From contig CM041465.1 in NCBI GenBank assembly GCA_023213395.1, positions 104,787,741 to 104,851,740 on the forward strand: a DNA stretch of 64,000 nucleotides, in the 5' to 3' direction. This document shows positions 10,053-20,948 of the stretch, piece by piece (within the stretch, counting starts at the first letter, position 1; every line of letters begins with the position of its first letter). The stretch comes from Cycas panzhihuaensis. Lineage: Eukaryota > Cycadophyta. Position numbers and translations under genes: made by a program. Below the pieces are notes generated by a model, which saw only the letters and a list, made by a program, of their open reading frames with translations, did not search any database and was not told where the DNA came from.

Positions 10053-11368
10053 CATAAGGCTGAAGCTGTAAGTTGGGCAGGGTGATGAGATTATTGGTTG
10101 CCGGGTGATGCCATTAAACCCAAGATGTGTCTTGATGATCCATCTACTCTAACAACTTATAAAAGTAGGAACAATTATTAGTGGTAGTTGAGGAGGTGAA
10201 AATCACCTATCAATGAAGATAAGGCACAATTAGAGTCAAAATTTAGACATGAAGGCCACATTCATGGTGAGAGTTGGTTCATTGGGGGTCATCTGAATCT
10301 AGTTGGTGATTTGTAGCAGTGATTGAAGCTAACATAGTGTATTCTGATAGTGATTTAGTGGTGGTGAAGGCAGCCAAAGTACCATACAAGTAAGTTGGTC
10401 TCATTCTTGTTAAATAACCACTGAAATTGACATAAATATAATTATTCGCCATCAAAATCATATATACTGCATTTGAAGAGTGAGATTAGAACCTGTGTTA
10501 GTGGTTTTCTACTCTTTGTGAATGTATCGGGTAACGTTGTTGGCTATAATAGTAGTTGGTGATGTAATTTAGTCAATTTTTGAATAGTGGGTGAATTTAT
10601 GAGTGTAAAGCCACCTTGTTTTTAGTCATAAGAGTAAATACTAGTTAGGTCTAGTCTGCACAACTCTTGTATGAAGTTCAAGGTTGTGTTGTGTATTCCT
10701 TACCAGTCGTAAGACATTCATTGAGGAGATCGTGTCTTGGATGACCAACTCAAGTCTGGAAACAACTGCCCCTCTATAAATCAATTTTTAATGACTGTGG
10801 GATTTCAAAAGCCATATATTTGATATGATTTGATTCTTTAGTAACCGTAATTATTTTGACATGTGTGTTAAGTTATTTATCACGTGGAGGGACATGCAAC
10901 TATAGTCAAAAGTCATATTTTTTAAGGATATAAATTTGGGCATATGCCCTTGCATAAAATAACTTTATAAAAGGACCTTGAACCATTGATATTTAATATA
11001 TTTTATTTGTGAAGTATTTTGAAGCCTTGTGATATGATTTAGTGGTCATATTGAAGCCATTTAATGTGAAGATCTAACTTGGAGACCGTATACATGGCAC
11101 TGTGTTAAGATTCCCTTATGTTTGGAGCATATTCTAAAGCACCCTGAGTCCATTTTTAAAGAATTTTTTGAGTATTTTGAGGATGTTTGGAGCTTGTTAG
11201 AGAGAGGTGAATAGTTGGTGAGCTGCTCAAGGCATGTGTAATTGTTGTTCTACATTCCCTAGTGAGTGTGCCTCAGACAATGAAGACCACAATGGTGTAA
11301 TTTTATTTAAAAGACTATAAGGTTATCAATCTAGTGATATTAACTCATGTTGAAGCCTATTTCTTAAA
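10053..11368 (+). other. E3 untranslated leader
   Basis: About 1.3 kb between PBS and gag ATG, with no protein motif in any frame. Words like ttgaagcc recur near 11020-11080. Long leaders are known in some copia lineages; the function of this one is not visible. Confidence 0.55.
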
Positions 11369-12140
11369 ATGAAGTGTGTGATACCAAAAGTTATCTTTAA
11401 TGGCAATAATTTTAGCAAGTGGAAGGCCGATGTGGAGTTAGTATTGATGGCAAATCAATTTTAGGGGATTATTAAGGTGAAGGTAGATGTGATTATGCTT
11501 GACAATAAAGAGCAAGTACAACTTTAGGAGAAGAATTTTATGGCCGTGGGATTGTTGAAAGTATCATTGGCATCGAACTAGAGGGCACTGGTTTATAACC
11601 TTGAAGAGCCAGATGAAATCTAGGCAAAACTGTATAAATTTTTTGAGAAAAAGAAGACAAATAGACATTTAGCCCTAATGTTGGAGCTTCTCAATTCTAG
11701 AGTAGAAGATGAGATCAATACCAATTCCTACCTAAATAAAATCACTAACTTGAAGAATAAGCTAGAAGAATTAAAGTCGAATTTGATCAATGATACACTC
11801 TTGTTTACGATAATCATGTCAAAGTTGCTAGTTGCTTTTGCTACTTTTCAGACCATTTATAATAGAGATGAGATGATAGAGGCAAATACCTTTGATGGCA
11901 TTAAGAATCTTATTCTGGTGGAGGATGCCAAGTTAAAACATCATGGAATGCTTGGAGCTTTCAAATTGTGTTAGGCCTTAGCCATGAAGACGTAGAGGAA
12001 AGAGGTTGTTGAGGAGGAGAAGTTCATATAAAGGTCTAGAGAAAGCTCTCGAGAGAAGAAGAAATTCAATGATAAATATAACTATTATAAGAGAGAAGAA
12101 TTGATGGTTTAAGAGACATGATAGATGCAAAGTAAGTCAG
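11369..12140 (+). pseudogene. gag: E3 gag
   Basis: ATG at 11369 begins MKCVIPKVIFNGNNFSKWKA, the standard copia gag entry. Conserved later parts: LNSRVEDEINTNSYLNKITN, then LLVAFATFQTIYNRDE near 11850, and DAKLKHHG. Stops replace Trp and Gln codons near 11464, 11528 and 11582. The knuckle region (about 12080-12150) is so mutated that only YNYYKREE remains of the CX2C part. It is nearly collinear with the E8 gag on the other strand, which helps to place both. The E3 copy is non-functional. Confidence 0.85.
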
Positions 12141-12224
12141 GATGACAAAGGGAAGAGTGTTGTTACACACTACGTTCAAGAATCAACCTTGTTAGCTAAG
12201 TAAAATTAGAGAGATTACTAGATT

Positions 12225-12470
12225 TTGGACTCTGGAGAACAGAAGCATATCTCCTCTCAAAAGCATAGCTTTCATACATGGAGTAAAAATCATAATGGTG
12301 TGGAAATCATCCTTGGAAATGCTCGCATGTTACCGGTGGAAGGTATTAGTGAACTTTCCTTAAAAGGTGGCAAGTTTACCAAGGTATATTATATACCTAA
12401 GATGCAATTGAATTTGCTTTTTAGCCTAAGAAATTTGCAAGCAAGGAATGAATGTGAAACCTTATAATGA
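12225..12470 (+). pseudogene. pol: E3 pol: aspartic protease
   Basis: LDSGEQKHISSQKHSF holds an intact Asp-Ser-Gly catalytic triplet (Asp codon 12228-12230), while the Ala after it is Glu. VEIILGNARMLPVEGIGEL-type strand residues and KVYYIPKMQLNLLFSLRNL complete the domain. It is in a different frame from the downstream integrase, so at least one frameshift lies at about 12470-12540. Confidence 0.8.
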
Positions 12471-12543
12471 TAGATGCCTAATTAAGGATCCGAAGTAGAC
12501 TTTCTCTATCACTGCTATTAGGAAGGTCAAAGATAACTTTTGA

Positions 12544-13480
12544 GTGTTTAAAAATTTTCAATCTCAAAAGAAGTCATATTCCTTTATTGCCAGTGCAAAT
12601 GATGTGAGCAAGTTGTGGCATGATCCCCTAGGACACCTTAATTATAGAAGCATCACAATGTTGAAGAGGTTGAAGATGGTGGAAGTATTGCCATCTATTT
12701 CATGCTCAAATAGTATTTGTGAAGGGTACATGTATGGAAAGCATCATCACTATCCTTTTGCTTGAGATAATACCTAGAGAGCCAAGGAAAAGCTAGAGCT
12801 TATGCATACAGATGTAATGGGTCCACTCCTAAACCCCTCAATATCAGAAGCTCGGTACACCTTAGTGTTTGTGGATGATTACACTAGGAGAGCCTAGGTA
12901 TACTTCCTGAAGAATAAGTCAAATGTATTTTATCACTTCTATAACTAGAAAGAGATGGTTGAGAATGAAAGTGATAATAAAATTAAGGCATTACGAAGTA
13001 ATAATGGCAAGGAGTATGACAATCATGCATTTAATCAGTTATACCAACATCAAGGTATAAAATGGGAGTTTACAGTCCTAGATAACCCATAACAAAATGG
13101 TGATGCAGAAAGAAAGAATCATACCATGATGGAGATGGCAAGGTGTATTATGTAGTCTAAAAATTTTACATTGATGTTTTGGGTAGAGGTTATGTCAATT
13201 ATTATTTATTTACTAAATTGGGTACCTACTCAACCAATTCAAAGCATGACCCCTGGAGTAATATGGACTGGACGTAAACCTGTCGTTAGCCATTTGAAAA
13301 CTTTTAGGTGCATTAGATATGCACACATCCCAGACAACAATCGTAAGAAGCTAGATCGAAAGAGTCAGAAGTGTATTTTTGTGAGGTATTGTGATTAAAA
13401 GAAAGCTTATAGATTGTGGGATCCATAGGGGAGAAAAATTATGATTAGTCAACATGTCAAATTTGATGAGTTATTAATGT
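12544..13480 (+). pseudogene. pol: E3 pol: GAG-pre-integrase and integrase
   Basis: The pre-integrase zinc region reads LWHDPLGHLNYRSITML, then ICEGYMYGKHH. Integrase: LELMHTDVMGPL (first Asp), FVDDYTRRA with stop, LRSNNGKEY with the second catalytic Asp changed to Asn (codon 13000-13002), and QNGDAERKNHTMMEMAR with the Glu kept (13108-13110). The C-terminal part WTGRKPVVSHLKTFRC and HIPDNNRKKLDRKSQKCIFV is well preserved. Stops lie at 12766, 12775, 12897, 12949 and 13090, among others. Confidence 0.87.
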
Positions 13481-13680
13481 ATTGTGCTAAAAAATTATCA
13501 GAAGAGCCTTCTTACCCCCCACTACTTCCATTCCTAGATTTATTATGTTAAGAGGATGATGACCCAATCATTGGAATTCATGAGGAAGCTTGGCTGAGTG
13601 GAGTGAATAATAGTGAGAAGCCGCCACATGAAGAACCACCTTTAGCACTGGGTCCTTCTATACTGCTATAGGCAAGGAAG

Positions 13681-15310
13681 ATGATTGAAGATTCTGAAGT
13701 AGCAATACATACCCTTACTAATGAAAGAAGAATAAGAAGTCAACATACCAGTCAAATTCTACTGGTAGACACCAATAACTCTAGTGATCCTAATTTGTAT
13801 GATGAAGTAAAAGGTGATCCACAATGGAGAGCTGTGATGGAAGAGGAGTATGGCTTACTTATGAAGAATGACACATAGGATTTGGTTCCACTCCCTTCAA
13901 CGAAGAACCTTGTTGGATACAAGTGGGTTTATAAGACTAAGTTTCACTCTGATGGAGAGGTGGACAAGTACAAGTCTAAGCTTGTTGCTCAAGGGTTCAA
14001 ATAAAAAGAAGAAATTGATTATGAGGAGCCATTTATACCAATCTCTAGGATAACAATGGTCCATTTGATCATTTCCTTAGCAGCTACTTATGGTTGGGAG
14101 TTACACCTGACGGATGTCAGGTCTGCATTTCTTAACGAAGATCTAAAGGGAGAAATATACATGTCGTAGCCTCTGAGATTCATTAATAAAGGCTAGGAGC
14201 ATCTTATATGCTGATTAAAGAAATCACTCTATAGGCTGAAATAAGCACCCAGTACTTGGTATGAGAAGATTGATGCCAAGTTAAAAGCTGAAGGATTCAT
14301 TTTTTCTAATCTCAACTTGAATCTATATGTGAAAAGGAGAGGAATCTCAATAGTAGCTATTGTCTTATATGTGGATGATTTACTTATCAGAGGTAAATAT
14401 AATAAGACTATCATAGGAGTCAAGTCCAATTTAGGAACTACCTTTGACTTGATAGATCTTGAGAGACTTCATTGCTTCTTGGGCATTCAAATCAGGTAGA
14501 TGGAAGATCAGATTATGTTATTGTAGACTCAGTATGTGAAGAACCTAATGCACAAGTTTGGGATGCAAAATTGTAAACTAGTTGCAACACCATCTATTAA
14601 GGGTACAAGATTGTAGAAGGACATGGCCAACCCCTCTATAGATGAAACAAAGTATCGCTAATTGGTAGAGAGTCAAATCTACTTGACTCATACCAGAGAA
14701 AATATCACCTATATTATTGATTTAGTTTTGCAATATATGTAGAATCCTTAAGAACTACATTAGGTTACTGCAAAGTGGATTCTGAAGTACCTGAAAGGGA
14801 CACTCAATCTTAGTCTCAAGTATCGTCATGGTAAGGAGATAAGGTTGTATGGCTACACTAATACTGATTGGGGAGGAGACTCTAACGATTGAAAGTCCAC
14901 TACTAGATACATCGTTGGTGTTAGTAATAGATTTGTTTTGTGGCAGTCAAAGGTGAAACAAACAATGATAATATCTTCTATAGAAGCAAAATATCAAGGA
15001 CTTAATACTAGTGTAAAGGAAGTTGTATGTTTGCAAGGTCTCTTGGATTTTTTTAGAGTTTTAAATGGACATTTGATTATTTTTATCCATAATCAGAGTA
15101 CCATTTGCTTGTCAAAGAATCCAAAGTTCCATACTCGTATGAAGCATATTAAAATATAACACCACTACACTCATGAATAGATCGAGTTAGGAAAGTTACA
15201 AGTCAACTATTATCCAAGTGAATATCAACTTGTAGACATCTTCACCAAGGCACTTACAAAAGATTAATTTACAAAGATGCATACCAAATTTGGACTCCCA
15301 GATGTTATCC
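13681..15310 (+). pseudogene. pol: E3 pol: reverse transcriptase and RNase H
   Basis: RT entry: DEVKGDPQWRAVMEEEYGLL, then YKWVYKTKFHSDGEVDKYKS. LTDVRSAFLNEDL is the second RT block; LYRLK and APSTWYEKIDAKL follow around a stop at a Gln codon. The catalytic box is intact in IVLYVDDLLIRG (about 14370). RNase H: LKYLKGTLNLSLKYRHG, YTNTDWGGDS with TGA after it, KSTTRYIVG, SIEAKYQGL, then KNPKFHTRMKHIKI and VDIFTKALTKD. About a dozen stops. The RT-RNase H frame equals that of integrase. Confidence 0.87.
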
Positions 15311-15311
15311 T

Positions 15312-15322
15312 TGAGGGGGGAT
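15312..15322 (+). other. E3 upstream (internal) polypurine tract
   Basis: TGAGGGGGGAT lies about 100 bp before the 3' LTR. The E8 copy has the equivalent run at 53375-53384 (minus strand). A second purine tract directly abuts each LTR. Confidence 0.55.
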
Positions 15323-15410
15323 ATATCGACAAGGATAAATAAGCAACAGGATAGTCCCAACCTTCGTGATAACACAACTATTATAGGTTATAGGTTCCCT
15401 ACATTCATAT

Positions 15411-15420
15411 TAAGTGGGGA
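15411..15420 (+). other. E3 terminal polypurine tract
   Basis: TAAGTGGGGA immediately precedes the 3' LTR, the place where plus-strand DNA synthesis should be primed. Confidence 0.65.
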
Positions 15421-15766
15421 TATTAACATGGCAGTTGTTTGTTAAGCTATTGGTTAATGTTAATGTGATTTAGCTAATCATGATTATCGAAATGGTGTGA
15501 GATATTTAGAGGGTTACAACCCTTGTCAGGTGACACCTCTTAGAAGGATTTATATATCCTAGATCCCTTATATATAAATCAATTCAAACAAGTGTAATCA
15601 ATATGATCCAAGGATCTTTTGTGGTGGGTTTTTCCCAAAAGGATTTATCCATGTAGATCCTATGTATTATGCATCTATATTTTGTGTATATCTTTGTTTG
15701 CTTGTTGTGTATGGTTAAAGATTTAGTAGATATGAACATATATGTATGAATTCATGTTCCTTAATA
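15421..15766 (+). repeat. E3 3' LTR
   Basis: 346 bp, homologous to 9698-10040. It starts TATTAAC where TGTTAAT is expected and ends TTAATA where TTAACA is expected: both terminal dinucleotides have undergone a transition (TG to TA, CA to TA). TATA box at 15571-15578. Confidence 0.9.
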
Positions 15767-17339
15767 GAGCCCATTAGATCACCACATACATGTTAGTATT
15801 AGATAATTTTTTTGACTATATTAATCACTCATTTAAGGTGATATGAAATACATTGGAGATTAGATTAAGTTGTGAAGTGAGTCCTTGCAAAAAGTTATCA
15901 ACTGCATAGATTGGCCCCACCTTACTATTTCAACATGTGAGATTATGATTTATGAGAAGTACCAAATGTAGAACGATGTGAGTGTAAATATTGACCATGT
16001 AATAAGAAGGGCATGTGTTGACATTTGATCACACCTCGCATATCTAAACTTTGTAGATACAACATGAGCTCATATTTTGAGAATAAGAAAAATAGTGTGG
16101 CATATGTTTATGAAGTAAAGGCTCATGGGTGATGAGTAATGGAAAGTTCGCAAGGTGGTGATTTCACATATTCATAGAGTTTGAGGAGTTGAGTGGATTG
16201 GAAATCTATGAAATAAAGCTATGCGAATAACAAAGTTATAAAGTGAAGGTTTTCAAAATCATTAGTTCCACAAATTAGCATAATGTAAAGTTGCAAGCAA
16301 GTGGTTTGCATTCTTATACCTCACATGGATTATGAAAGATCAAAGAGTCAAGCAAATGGTAGTTCTATGAAGCACAAGTTAGTGAGTAGCATAGTAACAA
16401 GTTAAAATTATACATGAAGATGTGGCATTCAGAGGAGGTCACATACTTTATGAGTCAGTGATATGAGTGAGTTTAATGAAGTGTTTAGAATTCTAAGGAC
16501 TTGAGAAGACAATATTTGATGATAGGTGGTTTCATGACTTTATAAGATTTGGAGAAGTCGAGGTATTAGAAGACATGTAAAGCGAAGCTTTACAAAGTGA
16601 CAAGTTCAAAAAATGAGAAGCTCACAAACTTGTGAAGTTATGAAAAATGGAATCTCGAGAACCACATTACATAAAAATGGTATTACTAATTCAATATGTG
16701 ATTATTATTTGTACTCCACAACACATTTCTAAGTTCTTTGGAAGGGCTATCATTCCATGCATGGTAATTCAATGCCTAGTGTCTCTTTAGAGTAGATATT
16801 TTCACCCACGTAATTATAACTATAGATTTTAAGCAGAAGATATTAAGGGAGAGGACACAATGACAAAGAAAGAAAAGTGGGGTAAAGTTGTAAAGAGGGA
16901 GAGATGCTCAGTAAGGACAAGGTGTTGAAGCAACATATCAAAGAGGTACATAGGTTGATTAAGGCAGTGCAAAAGCAGACTAAAGAGGAGTTAAAGGAAG
17001 TGTACAAAATTACCAAATGATGTAGTACACCTTCTATTCTTGAATTAGAGTGTTCAACAAAGAAGAGGTTGTGATTAGGATTTATAAAAATTGAGTGATA
17101 GCTTGAGAAAGGCCAAATTATAATAAATGTTTGTTGTTATGTATCTATGGTAATAATCTTGTTGTAACTTATAGAGGCTACGATTTTTACACCTCCTAAA
17201 GGGTGGGCTTTCTTGATTAGGAATATATAAAGGTCTAATATCTTGTCATTTGCATGTTCTCTTTTGTTTCACATGATGTAAATCATCCCTTTCCCCATGT
17301 GAGCATCACATCATTATGGTTGTAGCAGTAGTGAACCTT
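15767..17339. other. Unassigned sequence between E3 and a gypsy fragment
   Basis: About 1.6 kb with no recognisable domain. Many short words (tatgaag, gtgaag, agttg) recur without a fixed period. A purine-rich run at about 16846-16856 followed near 17221 by a TATA-like aatatataaag could be the rest of a gypsy LTR, but I cannot find a partner copy, so I leave it unassigned. Confidence 0.35.
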
Positions 17340-18120
17340 TGTCATTAAGCTCTAGCAGAGTTGTTTGTAATTTGATAATATCTTAATGTTAAATTGATTT
17401 TAGTGAAGAACAATGTTCTATATAATTCATCTAAGAGGTCATGAATATATAGCATTAGATAATAATTCTTTATTGTTATCTTATTTAGTTCCTTGTAATC
17501 TAGACAGGTTTAGTAGGAGCCATCTTTTTTGGGTACTAATATGACTAGAACAATGAAAGGTCTTTAGCTTAAAACAATTACACCCTGCTCTAATAATTAA
17601 TGCATCAATTCCTTATTGATTACCTTGTGATGGTGCAAGTGCCTATAAGGTCAAACATTGATGGGTATCATGCCTAATTCTAACTCCATAACATGTTCTA
17701 TCCCTTTATTTGGTGAAAGTTCTTTTGGGAGATCTTTGAAAACCCTTTAGTGTTCTTGTAAGATGGCTTGCATATCTAGGTGGACTTCCACTTCTACTTC
17801 ATAAGGTTCATGTGTATCAACTTCTTCCTCTTTAAATTACTTATAAGTAGACTCCTCCTCAGTTGGTTCATACGTCTTGATTATTTCTTCTTCAAATTAC
17901 TTGCAAGTGAACTTCTCTTTGCTTGGTCTATGCATTTTAATTAGTTCTTCTTAATTTCATTCAAGTATATTAGTTACTTTTTCTTTAATTTGTCTAATAA
18001 TTTTTTCAAGGTCTTGCTTTTGACATTTATCCCTCAAACTTGTAAAGGCCTCCTTAATGTATTCATCTTAATCCTCATCTAAACACTTTTGAGTACTTTT
18101 ATTATAGTCTATGAGAAAAC
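17340..18120 (-). pseudogene. pol: Ty3/gypsy pol fragment: linker and N-terminal RT
   Basis: Read on the minus strand, from about 17760 downward: RVFKDLPKELSPNKGIEHVMELELG, then PYRHLHHHKV, LLEQGVI, VILVPKKDGSY, CLDYKELNKI and TIKNYYLMLYIHDLLDEL. This is the entry of Ty3/gypsy RT (usual forms PYR-HPHHQ and DYRALNK-T). Upstream (17760-18120) is an acidic linker rich in Glu and Lys, containing a 60-bp repeated unit. The palm with YVDD is missing; homology stops near 17340. Stop codons occur at about half a dozen places. It is the only gypsy pol segment in the window. Confidence 0.75.
17821..17945 (-). repeat. 60-bp tandem unit in the gypsy linker
   Basis: 17821-17880 and 17881-17940 align base for base with a period of exactly 60, sharing for example AAATTACTT, then GTCTATGCATTT against a similar GTTCATACGTCTT. 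A third unit may begin at 17941. The translated unit is about 20 residues, Glu-rich (FEEE, YEPTEEES). Confidence 0.6.
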
Positions 18121-19170
18121 TAATTTTTGAAGAATATTTCTTAAAATGTGATGACACTAATATGAAAACCACTCAAGAGCACTACTACTCAAATATGGGT
18201 CAATTATCCAATTATAATCTTCTTTTGATGTTTAAGGCATGAATTTATATTATGCTTTAGTCATATCCAACCATGCTATAAGATTATTCCTTTTGTCCCT
18301 ACTAAAATGGAGTATCTATTTTAAATATTTCTTAAAAAAGTATTTTAAAAAAATTACTTCTTAGAAAAATTAGGGCAAAAATAGACCTTTCACACCAAAA
18401 TTAAAATAGCTTGTATTTCAACCATTAATACTAAATGGAACCCTCCTTGATAGAAATATAATGGGAAAATGCTTTTAATAAATTTAGTTTGAAGTGATTT
18501 AAAGACCTATAACTTATGTAATGACATTTTGAAGCTAACTTAAATTTTAAAATTTTAGGGATAACAATAATATCTATTTCTAATTTCTTAATAACTTTTG
18601 ATCTTGATATCCAATCTAGCTGAAATAGCTTTTAACATAAAGGAAACTTTAAAGCAAACTATAAAAGAAAAAAGAAGAAGAAGAAGAGGTTAATAAGATA
18701 CATGTAGTTCTTATTATGGTTGTTAGAAGTTTAGTAGCTGGTTTTCAACCTTATAGATAGTAATGGACAGTAAACTAAGCTTGAAACCCTTGTAAATTTT
18801 ACAATTCTACCTTAAAACCTATAGTATAGCTACATAAAATTCATGGAACAGGTCTTATCATCTTAAATCTATGGTCATTTTTTAGGATTTAATTGTTTCA
18901 ACCCTTAAAATAGAAGATATATGATAAAACCTTAATTAGACAAAATGATGCTCTAATATGACTTAATGTTGCCTTCCTTAACGAAATCAAAATAATACTA
19001 TCCCTCTTCAAAGCAAGGAGACTTTTGGGATATTATTAAGGTAACCACCACAATTATAGAACCAAAATTGAGATGATTATTCGAGTACAAGATGGATATT
19101 TATAATAAACTAGTTCAATATAATCTTTTCCCTCTAAAATACAGACTTTTAATTTATTAATTATTCTAAT
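18121..19170. other. Unassigned AT-rich sequence
   Basis: AT-rich, no protein motif, no LTR pair. A short AAGAAGAAG run occurs at about 18670-18688. It may be more of the decayed gypsy element to its left, but nothing in it shows this. Confidence 0.35.
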
Positions 19171-19179
19171 TCCTTTATT

Positions 19180-19450
19180 TACATACACACACACACATAC
19201 ACACACAAGAACATGCATACATAGACATAGTGCATACAGACATGCATATATATACATGTGTATATATGGGTATCATGTCTATGTATGCATATGAATGTAT
19301 ATATATGTGTGTGTATACGTTCACACACACACACACATATACATATATATATATATGCTTCTGTATGTATGTATACATACATATTAATGCACACATGTAT
19401 ACACACATAAAAATATATATGTATGTGTATATATATATATGTTTATCACA
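19180..19450. repeat. Alternating purine-pyrimidine microsatellite (AC/AT/GT)
   Basis: Compound tract of (CA)n, (TATG)n, (TA)n and (GT)n blocks, with CA-rich blocks on both sides of a GT-rich centre (about 19307-19316). Nearly every step alternates purine and pyrimidine. Open frames through it are artefacts of the repeat. Confidence 0.85.
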
Positions 19451-20074
19451 TATATTATTATATAGATAACCTAATTGTGAGTTAAACATAAGTATTTATA
19501 AGTTTGGATATTTGCAATTAGACTGCTTGAATGTTTTTACTATGATAATGCTTTTCATCATTATTTCATTTACAATTCATTGTGGATCAATATGCGTATG
19601 TATTTTACTTTTATTTAATATTATAACATTACATATGGTTTTATATACATTCTTTAAGCTTTCATTGGGTCTCAAATAAAATATTATAAAATAAATAAAA
19701 ATATATGGCATTAATACCATGATGAACTTGGTCAAATTTTACTTATTAAGTTTTATAACATATGAATATCCTTTTGATGTTTTAATATTAAGAAAAATGT
19801 CCATTCAAATATTAAAATATCAAAATGTTAATATGTTTTTAACATTCATATTCTATCTCATTAACTTTTTTATATTATTATTGAGCTTAATATTATTCGA
19901 ATCTTAAATAATAACATTATGTTTATATCACTGTGTTATGATTCAAGGGGCTAATGCATTCAATGTAGATGCTTTAATATTATATAACTTAATGATTCAT
20001 ATCCATCAATCATAATATTATGACATTATTATATTCCCATGATCAATGTGAGGCAATGTTCATTTGGTATGTGT

Positions 20075-20200
20075 CTACATACATACATATATGTATATGT
20101 GCATGTGTATATACGCATACAGACGTACACACACATAGATATATCTACATATATGTGTGTGTGTAAACATACGCATCCACACACATACATACACATATAA
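20075..20200. repeat. Second alternating purine-pyrimidine tract
   Basis: Blocks of ACATACAT, ATATGTGTGTGTGT and CACACACATA of the same kind as the tract 0.7 kb to the left; GT-rich and CA-rich blocks can pair within one strand. Confidence 0.8.
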
Positions 20201-20487
20201 AACATCTCATGCACTAAAAATTAATTAAATTCATTTTAAAGGAAAGATATGTCACATATATTTAATACTCATACAATGAAGCATGTTGATTTTTGTTAGA
20301 TCTCAAATCAACCTTCTTTTATTTATAAAATATGATAATCATTCTTAAATTAACTGGTCAAGGATATGCACTAGTGAAATTATAAAGCAAAGTAAAAATT
20401 TAATGATAAATAAGGTGTTTAACCTTATGTTTACAAGTTAAGCATATATACTTTATTTTCATATATATTTATACTTTATGGGGTGAT

Positions 20488-20505
20488 TTATCACTTAAGT
20501 GATAA
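20488..20505. promoter_or_regulatory. 18-bp palindrome in U3 of E4 5' LTR
   Basis: TTATCACTTAAGTGATAA is its own reverse complement. It occurs unchanged in both E5 LTRs (27267-27284 and 31358-31375) and decayed in the E4 3' LTR near 31936-31955. A dimeric DNA-binding protein site is one possibility; this is inference. Confidence 0.6.
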
Positions 20506-20604
20506 AGTGTGCATTGTGACTTAAGGGTCAAAATGACCCTTATGTACTTTTGCTCACTTGAGAGCCTAAAAGGACACATGTCCTACATGTAAAGGATGTA
20601 GCAT

Positions 20605-20630
20605 AGATGTTTGACACTTGTCAAACATCT
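20605..20630. promoter_or_regulatory. Hairpin upstream of the TATA box, E4 5' LTR
   Basis: Arms AGATGTTTGACA and TGTCAAACATCT pair perfectly over 12 bp around a 2-base centre. Equivalents lie at 27410-27435 and 31501-31526. The TATA box follows about 27 bp downstream. Confidence 0.6.
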
Positions 20631-20936
20631 AGGACCTTAGGTCTCTTCTGTAACTCTATATATTGAGATCACTTCTCATGTATCTCATATAAAGTGTGAA
20701 TACTATTGTTATGCTACCAATTTGCTAATTAAATTGATATTCATTTAGAGATTGGACCAATTCCATTTCTTCCACATTTTGGTATCATCTTGCTCATGAT
20801 CTTTCATGTTTTGGTCTTTTTCCTTGCTTATTCTGAGTAGCTTTCATTATTCATATTGATCTTCTTTATTCTAGAACTATATTAGAACATCTTTCTAGAT
20901 CCTGGTTAATGTAGGCTAAATTCCATCTTTAACATT

Positions 20937-20948
20937 TGGTATCAAAGC
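20937..20948 (+). other. E4 primer binding site
   Basis: TGGTATCAAAGC, two bases after the 5' LTR; 11 of 12 match to the initiator tRNA-Met complement. Confidence 0.8.

Larger units (their letters stand above)
9698..15766 (+). mobile_element. E3: full-length Ty1/copia retrotransposon, second family
   Basis: 6,069 bp with LTRs of 343 and 346 bp. It has an intact-looking PBS, a 1.3-kb leader and all copia domains. The ends are defined by the LTR pair and by PBS and PPT, not by a clean target duplication: GAGGA before and GAGCC after match only in three bases. The same family is present on the minus strand at 52965-57250 (E8); both gags begin with a short Met-rich leader then VIFNGNNFS(K/E)WKA. 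Many stops; inactive. Confidence 0.9.
20416..20934 (+). repeat. E4 5' LTR
   Basis: 519 bp, TGTTTAACC to TTTAACA. It contains the 18-bp perfect palindrome at 20488-20505, the 12-bp-arm hairpin at 20605-20630 and a TATA box (TATATAT, 20657-20663). Confidence 0.9.

Noticed and set aside
9693-15771. GAGGA/GAGCC as an E3 target duplication
   Set aside because: Only three of five bases match; the ends are better supported by the LTR pair, PBS and PPT.
19054-19489. Overlapping open frames rich in Tyr, Ile, Cys and Val
   Set aside because: They are translations of the CA/TG/TA microsatellite.
20781-20795. A second primer-like TTTTGGTATCATC inside the E4 LTR
   Set aside because: It lies well inside the LTR, lacks the GAGC continuation and is GGGTATTA in the E5 LTRs. 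The real PBS at 20937 follows the LTR end.
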